The notes under the pieces were generated by a model that was given only the letters and a program-made list of their open reading frames with translations, made no database searches and had not been told where the DNA came from. Shown here piece by piece: positions 48,356-59,886 of a stretch of 64,000 bases of DNA; the stretch's first letter is position 1, and each line of letters begins with the position of its first letter. Both the position numbers and the translations under genes were made by a program. The stretch is from contig CM055609.1 of NCBI GenBank assembly GCA_029379385.1, positions 9,796,001 to 9,860,000 on the forward strand, written 5' to 3'. Origin of the DNA: Quillaja saponaria. Its lineage: Eukaryota; Streptophyta; Magnoliopsida; Fabales; Quillajaceae.

Positions 48356-48592
48356 CTATTTTATAATATGTCATTTATTTATTTTTATTTTTTTTTGGGT
48401 AAGATTTTATACCATGTCTTTACTCACTACTTTTATTGATGTAATGTTTAGTCTTAATGTATCAATTTGGATATTTTTACATTTATGTATTGTAGTTTTT
48501 ATATACATTTCCATAATGTACTTGACCAAATTATCTTACAAAATTTTATTTATTATTATTATTTTTTTTTCTAATTGAAATTATTTCTACCT

Positions 48593-50560
48593 TGTTACAC
48601 CCTCCACATAAGCATGACTGGCCAGAGGGTTGGATAATCAAACCCCCGTAACACTGAATTCAAAACAAAGTAATAACCATGACTCTTGACCCAACTAAAG
48701 AATAAAAAGAATTTTTATAAAAGTTCATTGTAAAAGTTTATTTTTTTGTAACAAATAACAATTTACCCAAAATTTATATAACATGCCTCAAAATACAATA
48801 TATATGTGTTTCTAATTCCACACGACACAAGAACAATTATCTAGACTGTTACATCATACAAAATTAAGCATTTCACCATCCTAGTGTGATTGCAACTTCC
48901 ATCATTAACTTCAAGTCTGAGATCCTGGAAAAATACCTTGTCGTACTTTGTTGGCAGGTCAACAAACTCTGTGACGTCATATATTGGATTCCTAAAAAAT
49001 ATTACCCAAAAGAGGGATGAATCTTATGGACTCCATGAGTAGAAAACCATACCCAAAGGGTACTAGCATCACCTAACACAATCGTATAACATATATAATA
49101 ATCTCATGTAATGTTGTTCATACCTTAATTCACGTTACACGTATATATTATAACTATCATAAATTCACAATTTACATGAAACACAGGATTACAAATTAAT
49201 CAGAGCAATAATATCAAACAAAGCAACCAAATGGCCAACTAGTGACCCAGTCCCGCACAACATTATCACCTCCTACCGGGCATTTATGCGCCTGCATAAC
49301 AAATTGATCTCCGTACACAAGCCATCTCACCGGGGTTGAGCACTCAATTTTTTTAAAAATAACATTTATCAGAATCAAAATTTTTCTTAGGATTTTAGAT
49401 TAGAATATCCTAGGTGCATATGGAATTTTACTTTTGGAGATAAAAATCACTTTTTATAAAAATCTCACTTTGTTAGCCCTTATCAACCACAATCAATGTC
49501 AAACACAGCAATCAATATCAAACAAATATAATTTAAATAAATTACAAAAGTACTCTACTTGCTTATTTTTCATTTATCATGTATATTCAAATAAACATAT
49601 AATTACACATACTAATCTAGCTCCTAAAGACAGCAATTAACCACTCATCTATAATAGATTCCACTCGTCACTCACACTTGCGTCCAAGCGTCTTATCAAA
49701 TCCACATTAGAATCCTGAACTAAAATTCATAATTCCAAATAATATTTAGTTTATGAACGTTATTGTTAGAATCTTATAATTTCTAAGCTTATATCTCAAC
49801 TTATGTATGTTTCTTTATGAAAATTTTCTATTAAGCTATTACATGCTAATTAATATGAATTGGACTTTGTGTGATAGGGTTAATAATGAAGGGACATTTT
49901 AAATGTCTTGACAATGCATAGGGTAGAAGAAACCATTAGAAAAGATAAAAAACACTTAGTGAGTTAGAGCTATTGAGACTGTCCAAACTTGGGATTTGGA
50001 CGAGTGTCCACTTTAACGGTCATATCTTTCTCTAAGAAACTCCGAATCCAGTTTTGTAAAATTTATAAAATGATAGATACATGTAAATTTATAATGGTAT
50101 ATCATTTATAATTTTTAGATTTGTACATCAATACAGTTTATTATTTGAAGTTGTAACAAATTCTGCAACACGCATGATTTTGACCACTCTGACCTTACCT
50201 TAGTTAATTGAACACAAATTCCTCTAGGAAAACCGAAATCCAATTCCGTTTGTTGGATTTGTTAATAGACAAGTATATCTATCTTTATTATTTAGAAAAT
50301 TTTCCTAAAATCTGTCATGAAATCACTCAATTTCTTACATGAACCAAAAACATGGCACTACGAATCCTGATTGACCTAGCCAGAGTTTAACAGCTATAAC
50401 TCACAACATATTTGGAACCAAGCTACGAAATTTTGTAGAAAACATTTCAAAACTATAAGCTACATTTTATCTTTTGAATTTTTAATTTAATTCTGCTCTG
50501 AAGATACTCGAAATATTGAATTTCTCTAACCTACGAAATATGGTCATACGCCCCTTCAAA
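48593..50560 (+). mobile_element. Gypsy-like LTR copy, left member of an inverted pair
   Basis: It begins TGTTACACCCTCCACATAAG, the TGTNACACCC start common in plant chromovirus-type LTRs. Blocks 48593-48730 and 49700-50560 match the reverse complement of 53675-54665, for example GACTGGCC, CCAAATAATATTTAGTT, GAAAATTTTCTATTAA, TATCATTTATAATTTTTAGA and TTAATAGACAAGTATAT. The intervening 970 bp are missing from the other copy. The LTR may continue as far as about 51700, because no break is visible there, but that part has no partner in the window. No internal retroelement genes were found, so it may be a solo LTR. Confidence 0.5.
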
Positions 50561-53500
50561 TATCACTTAACTCTCATTTTCTAATTCTTTACCCACAACT
50601 AAACATCTTTTGTTCATACTGACTACATATCTTCATCAAATCCTCAATTCACCTCATTAATTAACCATTCTTTGTTCATGTTTAGGATCTTTTTATTCAA
50701 TTCCAATAACAACTAATTACCAAGTAGAAAATCTACCAAGTTTTTCTCATAAAGTTATATCTATTTTTCACTTAGGCATTTTTACTAACATCTTAAGTGT
50801 ACATATATTTATATACCCCAATTTGATCAACACACTTTCATCAATTTAACATTGCTTATATTCCAAATTCCAACGTGGACTTTAATTTAATTAATGAAAG
50901 TAACTTGGAAGCTTTATCTATACATGCCTCCAACATCAATACCGCCTAATTCAAATCCAATTACTCATGGTTCATTACATAATAGGGACACAATTAAGCA
51001 CACTAGGTTGCCCACCATACTCACCTCACGGCAAAGCAACAACAAGGTGCCACAATCTTGCTCGGCTGCTGCCATTAAGTGACTGCCATAATTGAAAAGC
51101 TACATAACAAGAATGGAAGATGGCTGAAAACAGGGTAGTTGCAATTGTTGACAAACATGGAAAGATAAGACACGCACGGCTGAAGAAACTACAATCATAA
51201 GTCGAAATCGAAAGAGGAAGGAAGGAGTTCCTGGCTTGGCTAAAACCTCCGCCCATAAAGCATACGGTTTGCAGAAATTCAAAACAGGGCAGCTTTCTTT
51301 TGATGGCTGCCACCCAAAAATCAAACAAGATGCCTTGGCTGAAGGGAAACAAAATAAGAACACCACTCACTTACACACCACCCAGGAAAAAAAATAGAAG
51401 CTTGTGGCTTCCAACGCAAAGGACAATGGCTGGTTGCTAACTCATGGCCAACCTATTGTTAAGACTGAAAACGGACTTGTGCAAAGCAGCTAGACGGACA
51501 AAAGAAGAGAAGGAGACCGCCAGTTGCAAAGGAGAGCTGTGCCAGGAGGAGTTCAAGAAAAATCAAGAAAGGAGGAAAGTGAAGCAACCTGAGAGCAGGA
51601 AAGAAAATAAATCTCCAGGGAGGTCTCTCCGTTCAAGAAAGAAGAAAAGAAATAAAACAAAATAATATAGAATAAAGTCTTGGTCAAGGTCAAACAAAAA
51701 GAAGAAAATTGTTTTCTTGCTTTGCTTATATATATATATATATATGCTTTATGATTGTTTATTTAATCTTATTTATTTGGGTTTGTACATGTATTTCACT
51801 TTTTTTTTCCTAAATAAAAATTGTACAATAAAAAATCAATCTTCAAGTCAAATTAAATTTTAAATTAATTGTATACATGTACAATTCAAACATATATATA
51901 TATATATATATAACTTTAAAATTGGTTTACTTTATAACAAGGAGTTATATCTAAAATTTTAAAACATACACTAGAGTATCAAATTATTACATATTTAATT
52001 GTATTGTTTCTTTAATTTATTTATTTTATAACTTAAATTTACACATTGTATTTAAAACTCAATTTTTACATTATTGAGTTATAATATATCTTGAATTGAA
52101 TATCTTCCTGTTATAACTTGATAATCAATCGTACATCTTCAAATATTTATATATAATTTATCGTAGCTAAGTGATTAAAATATTACACAAAGTCAAAAAT
52201 TAAAATAAAATTAAATCCACATTTATACATATGCACAAGAATTTTTACTATATAATTGGTAGACTTAAAAAAAAAAAATTATTATTATTATTATAAGCAA
52301 GAAGACAAATATAGTATATTATATATATATAAATATATATAACTTTCTAGAATTAAATTATCACCACAAATGCTACCACTAATCCTTGACCATGAGTTTA
52401 TATTTTTAATATTGGTGGCCTTTGTTTTCTTTCCCTTATTTTCCATCGACCATGTGCTTTGTTTTGCTCTGCTTTTCCTTTGCTTTCTTTCTCCTTCTTG
52501 AACATTCCTTGTCTCTAGCTGGCAGAGCATCACTCCTTTGTCGTGCTTGAGCTGCCGTTAGTGATCTATGTTGTAGCCAATTCATACACTGATTTGCAGT
52601 CTCTTTTTGATCACTCAAGAACTTCAAGTTCTTCTCCTGTCATACCGCTTCTTTCTCTTTTCCTTACCTTGTTACAGTCCCTGATTTGCCATGAAGATGT
52701 AGCAGCTGGGTTCCGTTGAGGATGATAGATTGATTTTGGAAGAGGATCTTCTTCAGGTTCTACTATCTTGCTCTCAAATTTTTGTGCTTGAACCTAATAA
52801 TTTCCGAAGTAGAAAAATATATATATGTCATTAAATGTATCTGCATTGATCGATGACTTTGAAATAGTAGTAGTTTGATCCTATTTATGTTGCTGCAACC
52901 TGAATAGGGAAAGTTAAAAAAAAGATTATGTAAGAATTAGGTGACAGGAGAACTATATGATTCATACTAATTCTCTTTTGGGTTGAATTCTATGGATACT
53001 GGGTTTAGTTTATGACGGGAACAAATTCGTAATTAATTCTAATAACAGATAATGGACGTGTATGATCGAGTTGGCATTGCTTATTGGTATGACAGCCTTA
53101 GCGTGCCAAAAATGAAACTAATTACAGAGGACTCAATTAAACTATGTTAAAATGCAAATGAACAGCCTTTTTATTTTTAATAATACTAAATGTTACCAAT
53201 GAGTCAGAAAATAAAGACTCTTTTATTCTATTGAATACTATATAGAGTTGTATCCTCAGTTGTATTTATTGCAACATAATTCTAATAGTTTAAATAAATG
53301 TAGATCTTAAAGACTAAAGCCTATATAAATTTAAAGTTTAGAAGACCTTAATTGACATCATTCTAGTAAAATGGTATGGAATAATGTTATGAATGTAGTG
53401 GATAATTATAATTATGTTTCATTCTATGTTAGTTATTGGTCTTTGTCAAACAATATAATCAACAATTTAATATAGTCAAAGCCTAAGGATAGGGATGTCA

Positions 53501-53674
53501 GCTTGCTATTAGTGGGCTCATTCTTTAGTCCTCGTCAATTTTTTTTTATTTTTTTTTCATTCAATTGTTTTGTCTTGGTTCATTGTTTATGAGGCCTTCT
53601 CAGGTATTGAGTCTTGTATCCTATTACTAACTTGCTATTGAGTATTGACTCTTTATATTATATCTAAAGAATAA
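50561..53674. other. DNA between the two inverted LTR copies
   Basis: 50561-51700 is less AT-rich and may be the remainder of the left LTR. From 51720 to 52400 it is AT-rich with (TA)n tracts (51727-51745, 51892-51912). It includes a coding-like fragment (52436-52763) and otherwise nothing recognised. Confidence 0.5.
52436..52763 (-). other. Unrecognised coding-like fragment with a frame break
   Basis: On the minus strand, one frame reads ESKIVEPEEDPLPKSIYHPQ then RNPAATSSWQIRDCNK, and after a frame change the sequence continues KFLSDQKETANQCMNWLQHR, SLTAAQARQRSDALPARDKE and CSRRRKKAKEKQSK. The composition (charged, Gln-rich, basic end) looks like a real protein rather than random AT-rich translation, but I cannot name the family. 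A stop codon stands before KNLKFL in that frame. It could be a dead gene fragment caught between the LTR copies. Confidence 0.5.
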
Positions 53675-54665
53675 GGGAGTTCATATTTTATAGTTCAAGA
53701 AATTCAGTATTTTAGGTATCTTCGGGATTGAATTAAATTAAAAGTCATAAAAAGAAAATGTAGTTTAGGGTCTTCCAATGATACCTGAAAAATTTCGTAA
53801 CCTAGTTCCTAGTATATTTATTGTTAAAGCTTTTAGACTCCGGCTAGGTCTTGTAAGATTTTTAGTGTCCTGTTTTCAGTTTATGGAAGAAATTGAGTGG
53901 GTTTAAGATTAATTTTAGGAAACAATTTTAAATAATAAAGATAAATATACTTGTCTATTAATAAACCCGATAAACAGAATTGGATTTCCTTCTTTCTAGA
54001 GAAAGTTATGTTCAAATAACTAAGGTAATGTCAGAGTTGTCAAAATTTTGTGTTTTTTCGGAATTTGATGTAACTTCAAAAAATAAATTGTATTTATATA
54101 CAAATCTAAAAATTATAAATGATATATTGTTACAAAGTTACATGTGTCTAATATTTAATAAATTTTACTTAACTGGATTTGAAATTTTCTAGGAAAAGAT
54201 ATGACTATTAAAGTGAATACTAGTCCAAACTCTAAGTTTGGACATTTTCAACATCTTTAATTCACTAGTGTTTTTTTTTATCTTTTCTAATAGTTTGATT
54301 ATACTCAATGCATTATCAAGATATCAAAAATGTCTCTCAATTATCCACATTATTACATAAAGTACAATTCATACTACTTGACATGTAATGATTTAATAGA
54401 AAATTTTCATTAAAAAAACCTATATAAGTTGATAAATAAGTTTAGTAATTAAAATATTATAACAATAATGTTTATGAACTAAATATTATTTGGTAATATG
54501 AATTTCAATTCCAGACCTAATGTGAACTTCTGTTTTATAAAATTTATTTTATTTTTTAGTTGAGTTAAGAGTCGTGTTTGTTACTTTGTTTTTAAGTTAG
54601 AGTTATGGAGATTTGGTTATTCAATCCGTCGGCCAGTCGTGTCCCCTTGAGAGGTGTGAAACTTC
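53675..54665 (-). mobile_element. Gypsy-like LTR copy, right member of the inverted pair (truncated)
   Basis: Reverse-complemented, it begins GTTTCACACCTCTCAAGGGG then ACACGACTGGCC and follows the left copy in order, with a deletion equivalent to left positions 48730-49700. Similarity stops near 53675. Substitutions are frequent, so the two copies are not a recent duplication. No retroelement gene lies on either side. Confidence 0.5.
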
Positions 54666-56886
54666 ATTTCTTATCCTATTTTATCTTGTATTGCCACAAA
54701 ATCTCCTTATCATTATTATTATTTTTTCCCTAAAACCTTATCATTCTCATATATATAAGGTTTGGTTTGTAAATATGTTACTTCATGAGAGTTCGTTCAA
54801 TACGATGAGTGCCATAAGTATTTGTAGTAAAATGATATTTATTGTCCTTAAAATATTTCAATTTTATGAATTCCGTTCTAAAAATATTTTTTAAATCAAT
54901 TGAGCATAAACATTTACTTAGAAATAGAAGGGAAAAACAGGTTAGTTCAAGAACTTGGGGAGGTCCTGATTCTGAGACACAAAACTAAAGACCAAGGAAA
55001 GTAACTTGGTCTCGTAACTTTCAAAATGTTTGCAATACATTTTCTCGACCTAACATCATTAATACTTAAATGAAAATTTTTGATCTGATTTAAAATAAAA
55101 TATTTTTATAACATGCGTGCTTGAGTCAATAAAAAAGATTAAAATACTCTGTCACTCTTTTGCACCATTTCTCTCTAAAAATCATGAAATATTATTTTTT
55201 TTAAAAGCAGTGATATGTGCACTACACAAAATTGTTAGGTGCACAAAATGTCCCTAACTCTAGTGCACATATTTGATAATGCAAATATCACTTCCCTTTG
55301 AAAATTACTGAATAATATTGATTAAAAAAATACATTTAAAAAATTAAAAAAATAATGATACTTTTTCTTTTTTTGTGCCATAAAAATAGTGATACCTTAG
55401 AAACTTAGAATAGATGTCATTTTTTGAGTTTTTTTCTATTCCAGCCATCATGTTTTGATACTCTTTTATTTCTCCATCTTGTTATATTATTGGATTGCTA
55501 TTTTAAACATCCATAGACATTCCAAAGCTTTGAAATGTCCATAGCATAGTCAAATAAATTGGCTAAGCACCATGACTCAAGAAAGGTGAATTATTGTAGT
55601 TTATCATATGATTTGAGTGATAAAACCATATGACTAATATTTTGTTTTCAGTTTTTGTTTTTGAGCATGTGGGTGCCCCATAATAAAGAAAAGAAAAAAG
55701 TACAAAAAAGATGACTCTTAAGCTTCTAGTGGGAAACAAACCATCACCTCATGAAGATACCTTTTCAGTTTTATATTTCATTAGCTTTGAAAATTACAAC
55801 TCAAGCCCACATGAGCAATTTCCCTTTTGGATTCAATTGATCCAATCCAAATTTAATTGAAATATATTATGTTAATAATTGGATTTAAAGTGGTTAAAGT
55901 CTGAATCAGAATAATGTATTTTTGTATTTTATTTTTTAGTGGTATATATTTTTACAAAAAAACAACAGCTTAAATTGAATTAAATATGATATCTAATTTA
56001 ATGAATTAAATTATCACTCATTATAATATTTAATAATTAAGTTTATAATAGTTTAATCTAGTGAATTGAATGCAATATCTAATTTACTAGATAAAATTCC
56101 CATTCATTATAACATCTAATAATTAAATTTAAGTTGGTTACTCTAACGATGAAAGAATTCAAGAAACACTTCCTAAAATGTTAAGTGTTCCAAGTCTTTT
56201 CTATCTTAATTTATAGTTAGTAGTCCAGGTTCCCTAGATATATATATTGCACAATGCTCTTTGTAAAAATTCTTCTAAATTTATAGATTTAGAATGCTCA
56301 ATAATTCCTGCCGAATAGTGTGGAGAAGAGCCTAGGTACCCTTAATACTATCCAATAATTAAATACACAACAAGGCCGACATATAACATCACGTAGATAA
56401 AATATCGACCAAAAATTTGAATTACATAAAACCTTTAAAGGGTCCACCATAAATTTCACTCGCATATTATAGTAAAGAACAATGCAAGAATCCCCTCAAA
56501 AAACACAAAAACAATGCAAATATTACCAGTTTTTTAGAATGGAAAATTTATATATCACAGTCCAGCCACAGCCGCCTCTGGCAATTGGTTTAAGGCTTTC
56601 TGTCATGGGCACCGAATAAAAGGTATACAGAGAGGGCTTATCTCCAACTTAGAAGTGGCATCAAAGTTAACAAACAATATAAATATAAAATATTTTAAAA
56701 AATAAATAAATTGCATCAATAATTATTTCTATTGACATGAGAAACAAACACGTTTTTTGGGACGATGGCACCCATAACCGTCTTAATTGAAATATATAAA
56801 ATATACATGCACATTGTGTTTCTCACCGTTGTCTCATTCTCTCCCTATTCCTCTCTTCATCTTTCTGAAACTTGTTCACCTTTGAC
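54666..56886. other. Intergenic, upstream of the purine permease
   Basis: AT-rich with no exon recognised. The direct repeat around 55975-56095 (variants of AATTTA[AC]T[AG]AATTAAATT and CATTATAA) is short and irregular. The last few hundred bases should contain the permease promoter. Confidence 0.5.
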
Positions 56887-58584
56887 ATGGGAGAAGCACA
56901 AGAAGTCCAACTCCAAATCATGGGTAAGTCATATTTCTTTCTTCTTCTACTTATTTCAGTGATAAGATGAGGGAGAAACAAGAAATCTAAAGGGTGAATT
57001 TCTATTTAAACTTACTGCTATCAGAACATAATAATTTAAAGTTGCATAATCCACCATTTTCCACCCTCATCTGCTTCCCCTTTTTAGGTTGAATCACCTC
57101 TACTTTTATGACAATATAAGATATACATTACATATAATATAACTTTCTAGTTTATATTTACACTAAGATGTCATCAAGCACAAGTTATAAACCCTTACCA
57201 ATTTTGAATGAAGAGAATACTATCCTGAAAGTGGTAAATTCAAAATACACCTCTTTGGTACACAAATATCAGGTAGCTATGTAAATTTTAAAGCACAGCA
57301 ACCTTCAGAAATTTCGGATATAGCAGCTTACATTTTGATGGAATTCAAAGGAAACTAAACATAAGCTGAAGTGAGAAACTTAAGTGCATTTTATAACATA
57401 TCAGTTCATCAGATAATGGCATTACTGCTAACATATTGATCATTTCAATTCTCATTTTACCAGTTCAGGGCGCCAAAGAAGCAGATTCACTTGATAGTAC
57501 AAATTTCAACATCCAACCAACAACTCATGTTCGAAAAAACTATAAACGCTGGCTTCGGATTGTATTGTACACACTCTTTCTCTTGTTTGGCCAGTCAATT
57601 GCAACACTCTTAGGAAGATTGTACTATGATAAAGGTGGAAAGAGTCTATGGATGGCATCACTTGTTCAACTTGTGGGATTCCCAATTCTTCTATTTCATT
57701 ATTGCATATCAGCACCCAAATTTCCAACCAGCAATACTATCCAAACAGAACCACCATCTGCATCAATGCTTGCACTTGTCTATGTTTCACTTGGACTGTT
57801 AGGGGCATTAAACTGCTACTTGTATTCAGTTGGGCTCTTGTACCTACCTGTATCTACTTATTCACTCATTTGAGCATCCCAGTTGGGATTTAATGCTATC
57901 TTCTCTTTCTTCCTGAATTCACAAAAATTCACAGCTTATATAATGAACTCACTAGTCCTTCTCACCATATCCTCCACCCTCCTTGTGTTTCAACCAGACT
58001 CTTCTGGTCCCAAGGGTGTCTCCAAAGGGAAGTATGCAATCGGATTCATATGCACTGTCTCCGCATCTGCTGCATATGCATTGGTGCTGTCCCTCACACA
58101 GCTTGCCTTCAAGAAGGTCATGAAAAGAGAAGGTTTTAAAGTGATCGTGGATATGATAATCTATCAGTCACTTGTTGCAAGCAGTGCTACCTTAGTGGGA
58201 CTTTTTGCTAGTGGACAGTGGAAGAGTATAAAGAGTGAGATGGACGGGTTTGAACTTGGAAAGGCATCCTATGTCTTGACATTAAGTTGGACAGCAATAA
58301 CCTGGCAGCTTTTTTCCATTGGTTGTATAGGACTCATTTTTGAGGTATCATCTCTCTTCTCCAATGCCATAAGCGTTTTGGGTTTGCCTATTGTTCCTGT
58401 TTTAGCAGTGATCTTTTTTCAAGATAAAATGCATGGGATAAAGGTGATCTCCTTGGTGTTAGCTATATGGGGCTTTGTTTCATATGTTTATCAGCACTAC
58501 CTCGAAGAGTTTAATTCTAATAGTGAAAACAGAAACGGCAGTAATGTTTCCAAAGGTTTACTGCCAGAGGAGGTGAATGGATGA
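56887..58584 (+). pseudogene. PUP: Purine permease (PUP family) with an in-frame TGA
   Basis: Exon 1 is 56887-56923 (MGEAQEVQLQIM) and exon 2 is 57464-58584; the phase agrees and the sum of 1158 bp is 386 codons. The protein shows the PUP pattern: a short cytosolic N-terminus, RLYYDKGGKSLWMASLVQLV, YSVGLLYLPVSTYSLI, LNSQKFTAYIMNSLVLLTIS, KVIVDMIIYQSLVASSATLV and LFSNAISVLGLPIVPVLAVI, with about ten membrane helices. The family imports adenine, cytokinins and related compounds at the plasma membrane. Codon 149 is TGA (57871-57873), between STYSLI and ASQLGF, where family members have Leu or Cys as I recall. Nothing else is broken. Without readthrough the product would be 148 residues with about four helices and almost certainly inactive. 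Options are a recent null allele, a sequencing error or readthrough. Confidence 0.5.
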
Positions 58585-59886
58585 ATTCTAAAAGCTCCCT
58601 GTATATGATCTTACTTCTAGGCTTATACATGTAGTGCAAGGTTCCTGAAGGAGCTACTACTCCTATTCCTTATCAATTACCAATGAATAACAGTAGGTGT
58701 GAAGTAGAAACTGCTTATTAAGATATCATCAATGTGTTATGGACCTTACATCACTGGGCAGGAACAGCTATCTTCTTCCAGAACCACATTAATATTTTTG
58801 CCAGAGGTCCCCCCCCCCCCCCCCCCCCCCCAACCTCTATCTCTCCATATTAATTTTGATATCTGACAAAGGGAAAAACTCAAGGTCTCATATCTGTTCT
58901 GTTAATAGATATTCACAAATACCACCACTTAAGAAACATGTTGCGTGAATGTAGTCATTTTGTGCTGGAGAATAGCTCATTCCAGTTTCTAGTATTAAGT
59001 ATTAACTAATAAATCAGTCTTTAGAAATTTTGGGGTTAAAAGTTAAAACTGCCTAGGATAACTTTCAACTTGGTTTTAGATATTGCTTTAGCCTGAAATG
59101 GTTCCAAACCAGAATCCAGTTTTGACAAAATGCTTTTTCTTAGCTACAACTTTCATGGCCCTCTCTGTTATACTTATTTTGGTGCTTTCACTTGGATTGT
59201 AATATGATTTTCTCATGTCTACCTTACTACTCTTTAACCAAAACTTGAAACCCTTAGGCTGGAACCTCCTTTATTGTAAAGGTTACGTTCAATTGGTGGA
59301 AAGATTGCGTAAAACAACTCAAACCCTTTCTTACACATTCACAGCACTGTAAAAGTTTAGAAAGACAACTTTTGCCTCCCATTTACTCCATTTCTCCTAC
59401 CCTCCTCTCTAGCCAGTCAACCAATACAAGAGATAGATAAGGCATGGAACTGGAACATTAAAAGAAAAAACTCGACAAGATGATGGTTTCATGCAGATGC
59501 CAATTGCTGTAAGTTTTAAAAGTAAAACCCAACAGGAGAGCTTTAGAGAGGCCGGAAGGCAGGGTGCCTAAATACAAAAAATTAGCATTTATTGTTTATT
59601 CAAAGCCTAACAACTCAACAAGATCCATCAAGCCAATCTTGGTTGCTCTATATCCAATAAATACTTCACAGAATGTAACCAAAGGAATGAAATTTTCATC
59701 AGAAAAGATGACAACTAAAAAGGTTGAATATAGCTTTGAAGTTTGACCTGAGGTAATAAAAAGTAATTTATAGTAGCAATTATAGTTGAATTTGTGGAAG
59801 AAAGAAGCTATTTTTGCATTTTATATGCTGACAAGCACATCATATATACAAGATAGACATGCTAGAAGCACAATATTGAAACTTAC
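58585..59886. other. Interval between the permease and the minus-strand gene
   Basis: It should hold the permease 3' UTR and, from the other side, the remaining exons of the unrecognised minus-strand gene, because the donor at 59886 implies more exons downstream. I could not identify those exons. A minus-strand stretch near 58740-58800 reads NINVVLEEDSCSCPVM before a stop and is one weak candidate for the last one. Confidence 0.5.
58809..58831 (+). repeat. Poly(C) homopolymer, 23 bases
   Basis: An uninterrupted C run about 225 bases after the permease stop codon, probably in or just beyond its 3' UTR. The length is uncertain for technical reasons. Confidence 0.5.

Larger units (their letters stand above)
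46745..48592. other. RWA 3' UTR and adjoining repeat-rich DNA
   Basis: The RWA 3' UTR extends to perhaps 47100. It is followed by two MITE-like elements listed separately. No gene seen. Confidence 0.5.

Noticed and set aside
51026..51665. Frames of 114 and 88 codons (-) and 73 codons (+) near 51.0-51.7 kb
   Set aside because: They overlap on both strands in probable LTR sequence. The Lys/Arg-rich product comes from purine-rich DNA.
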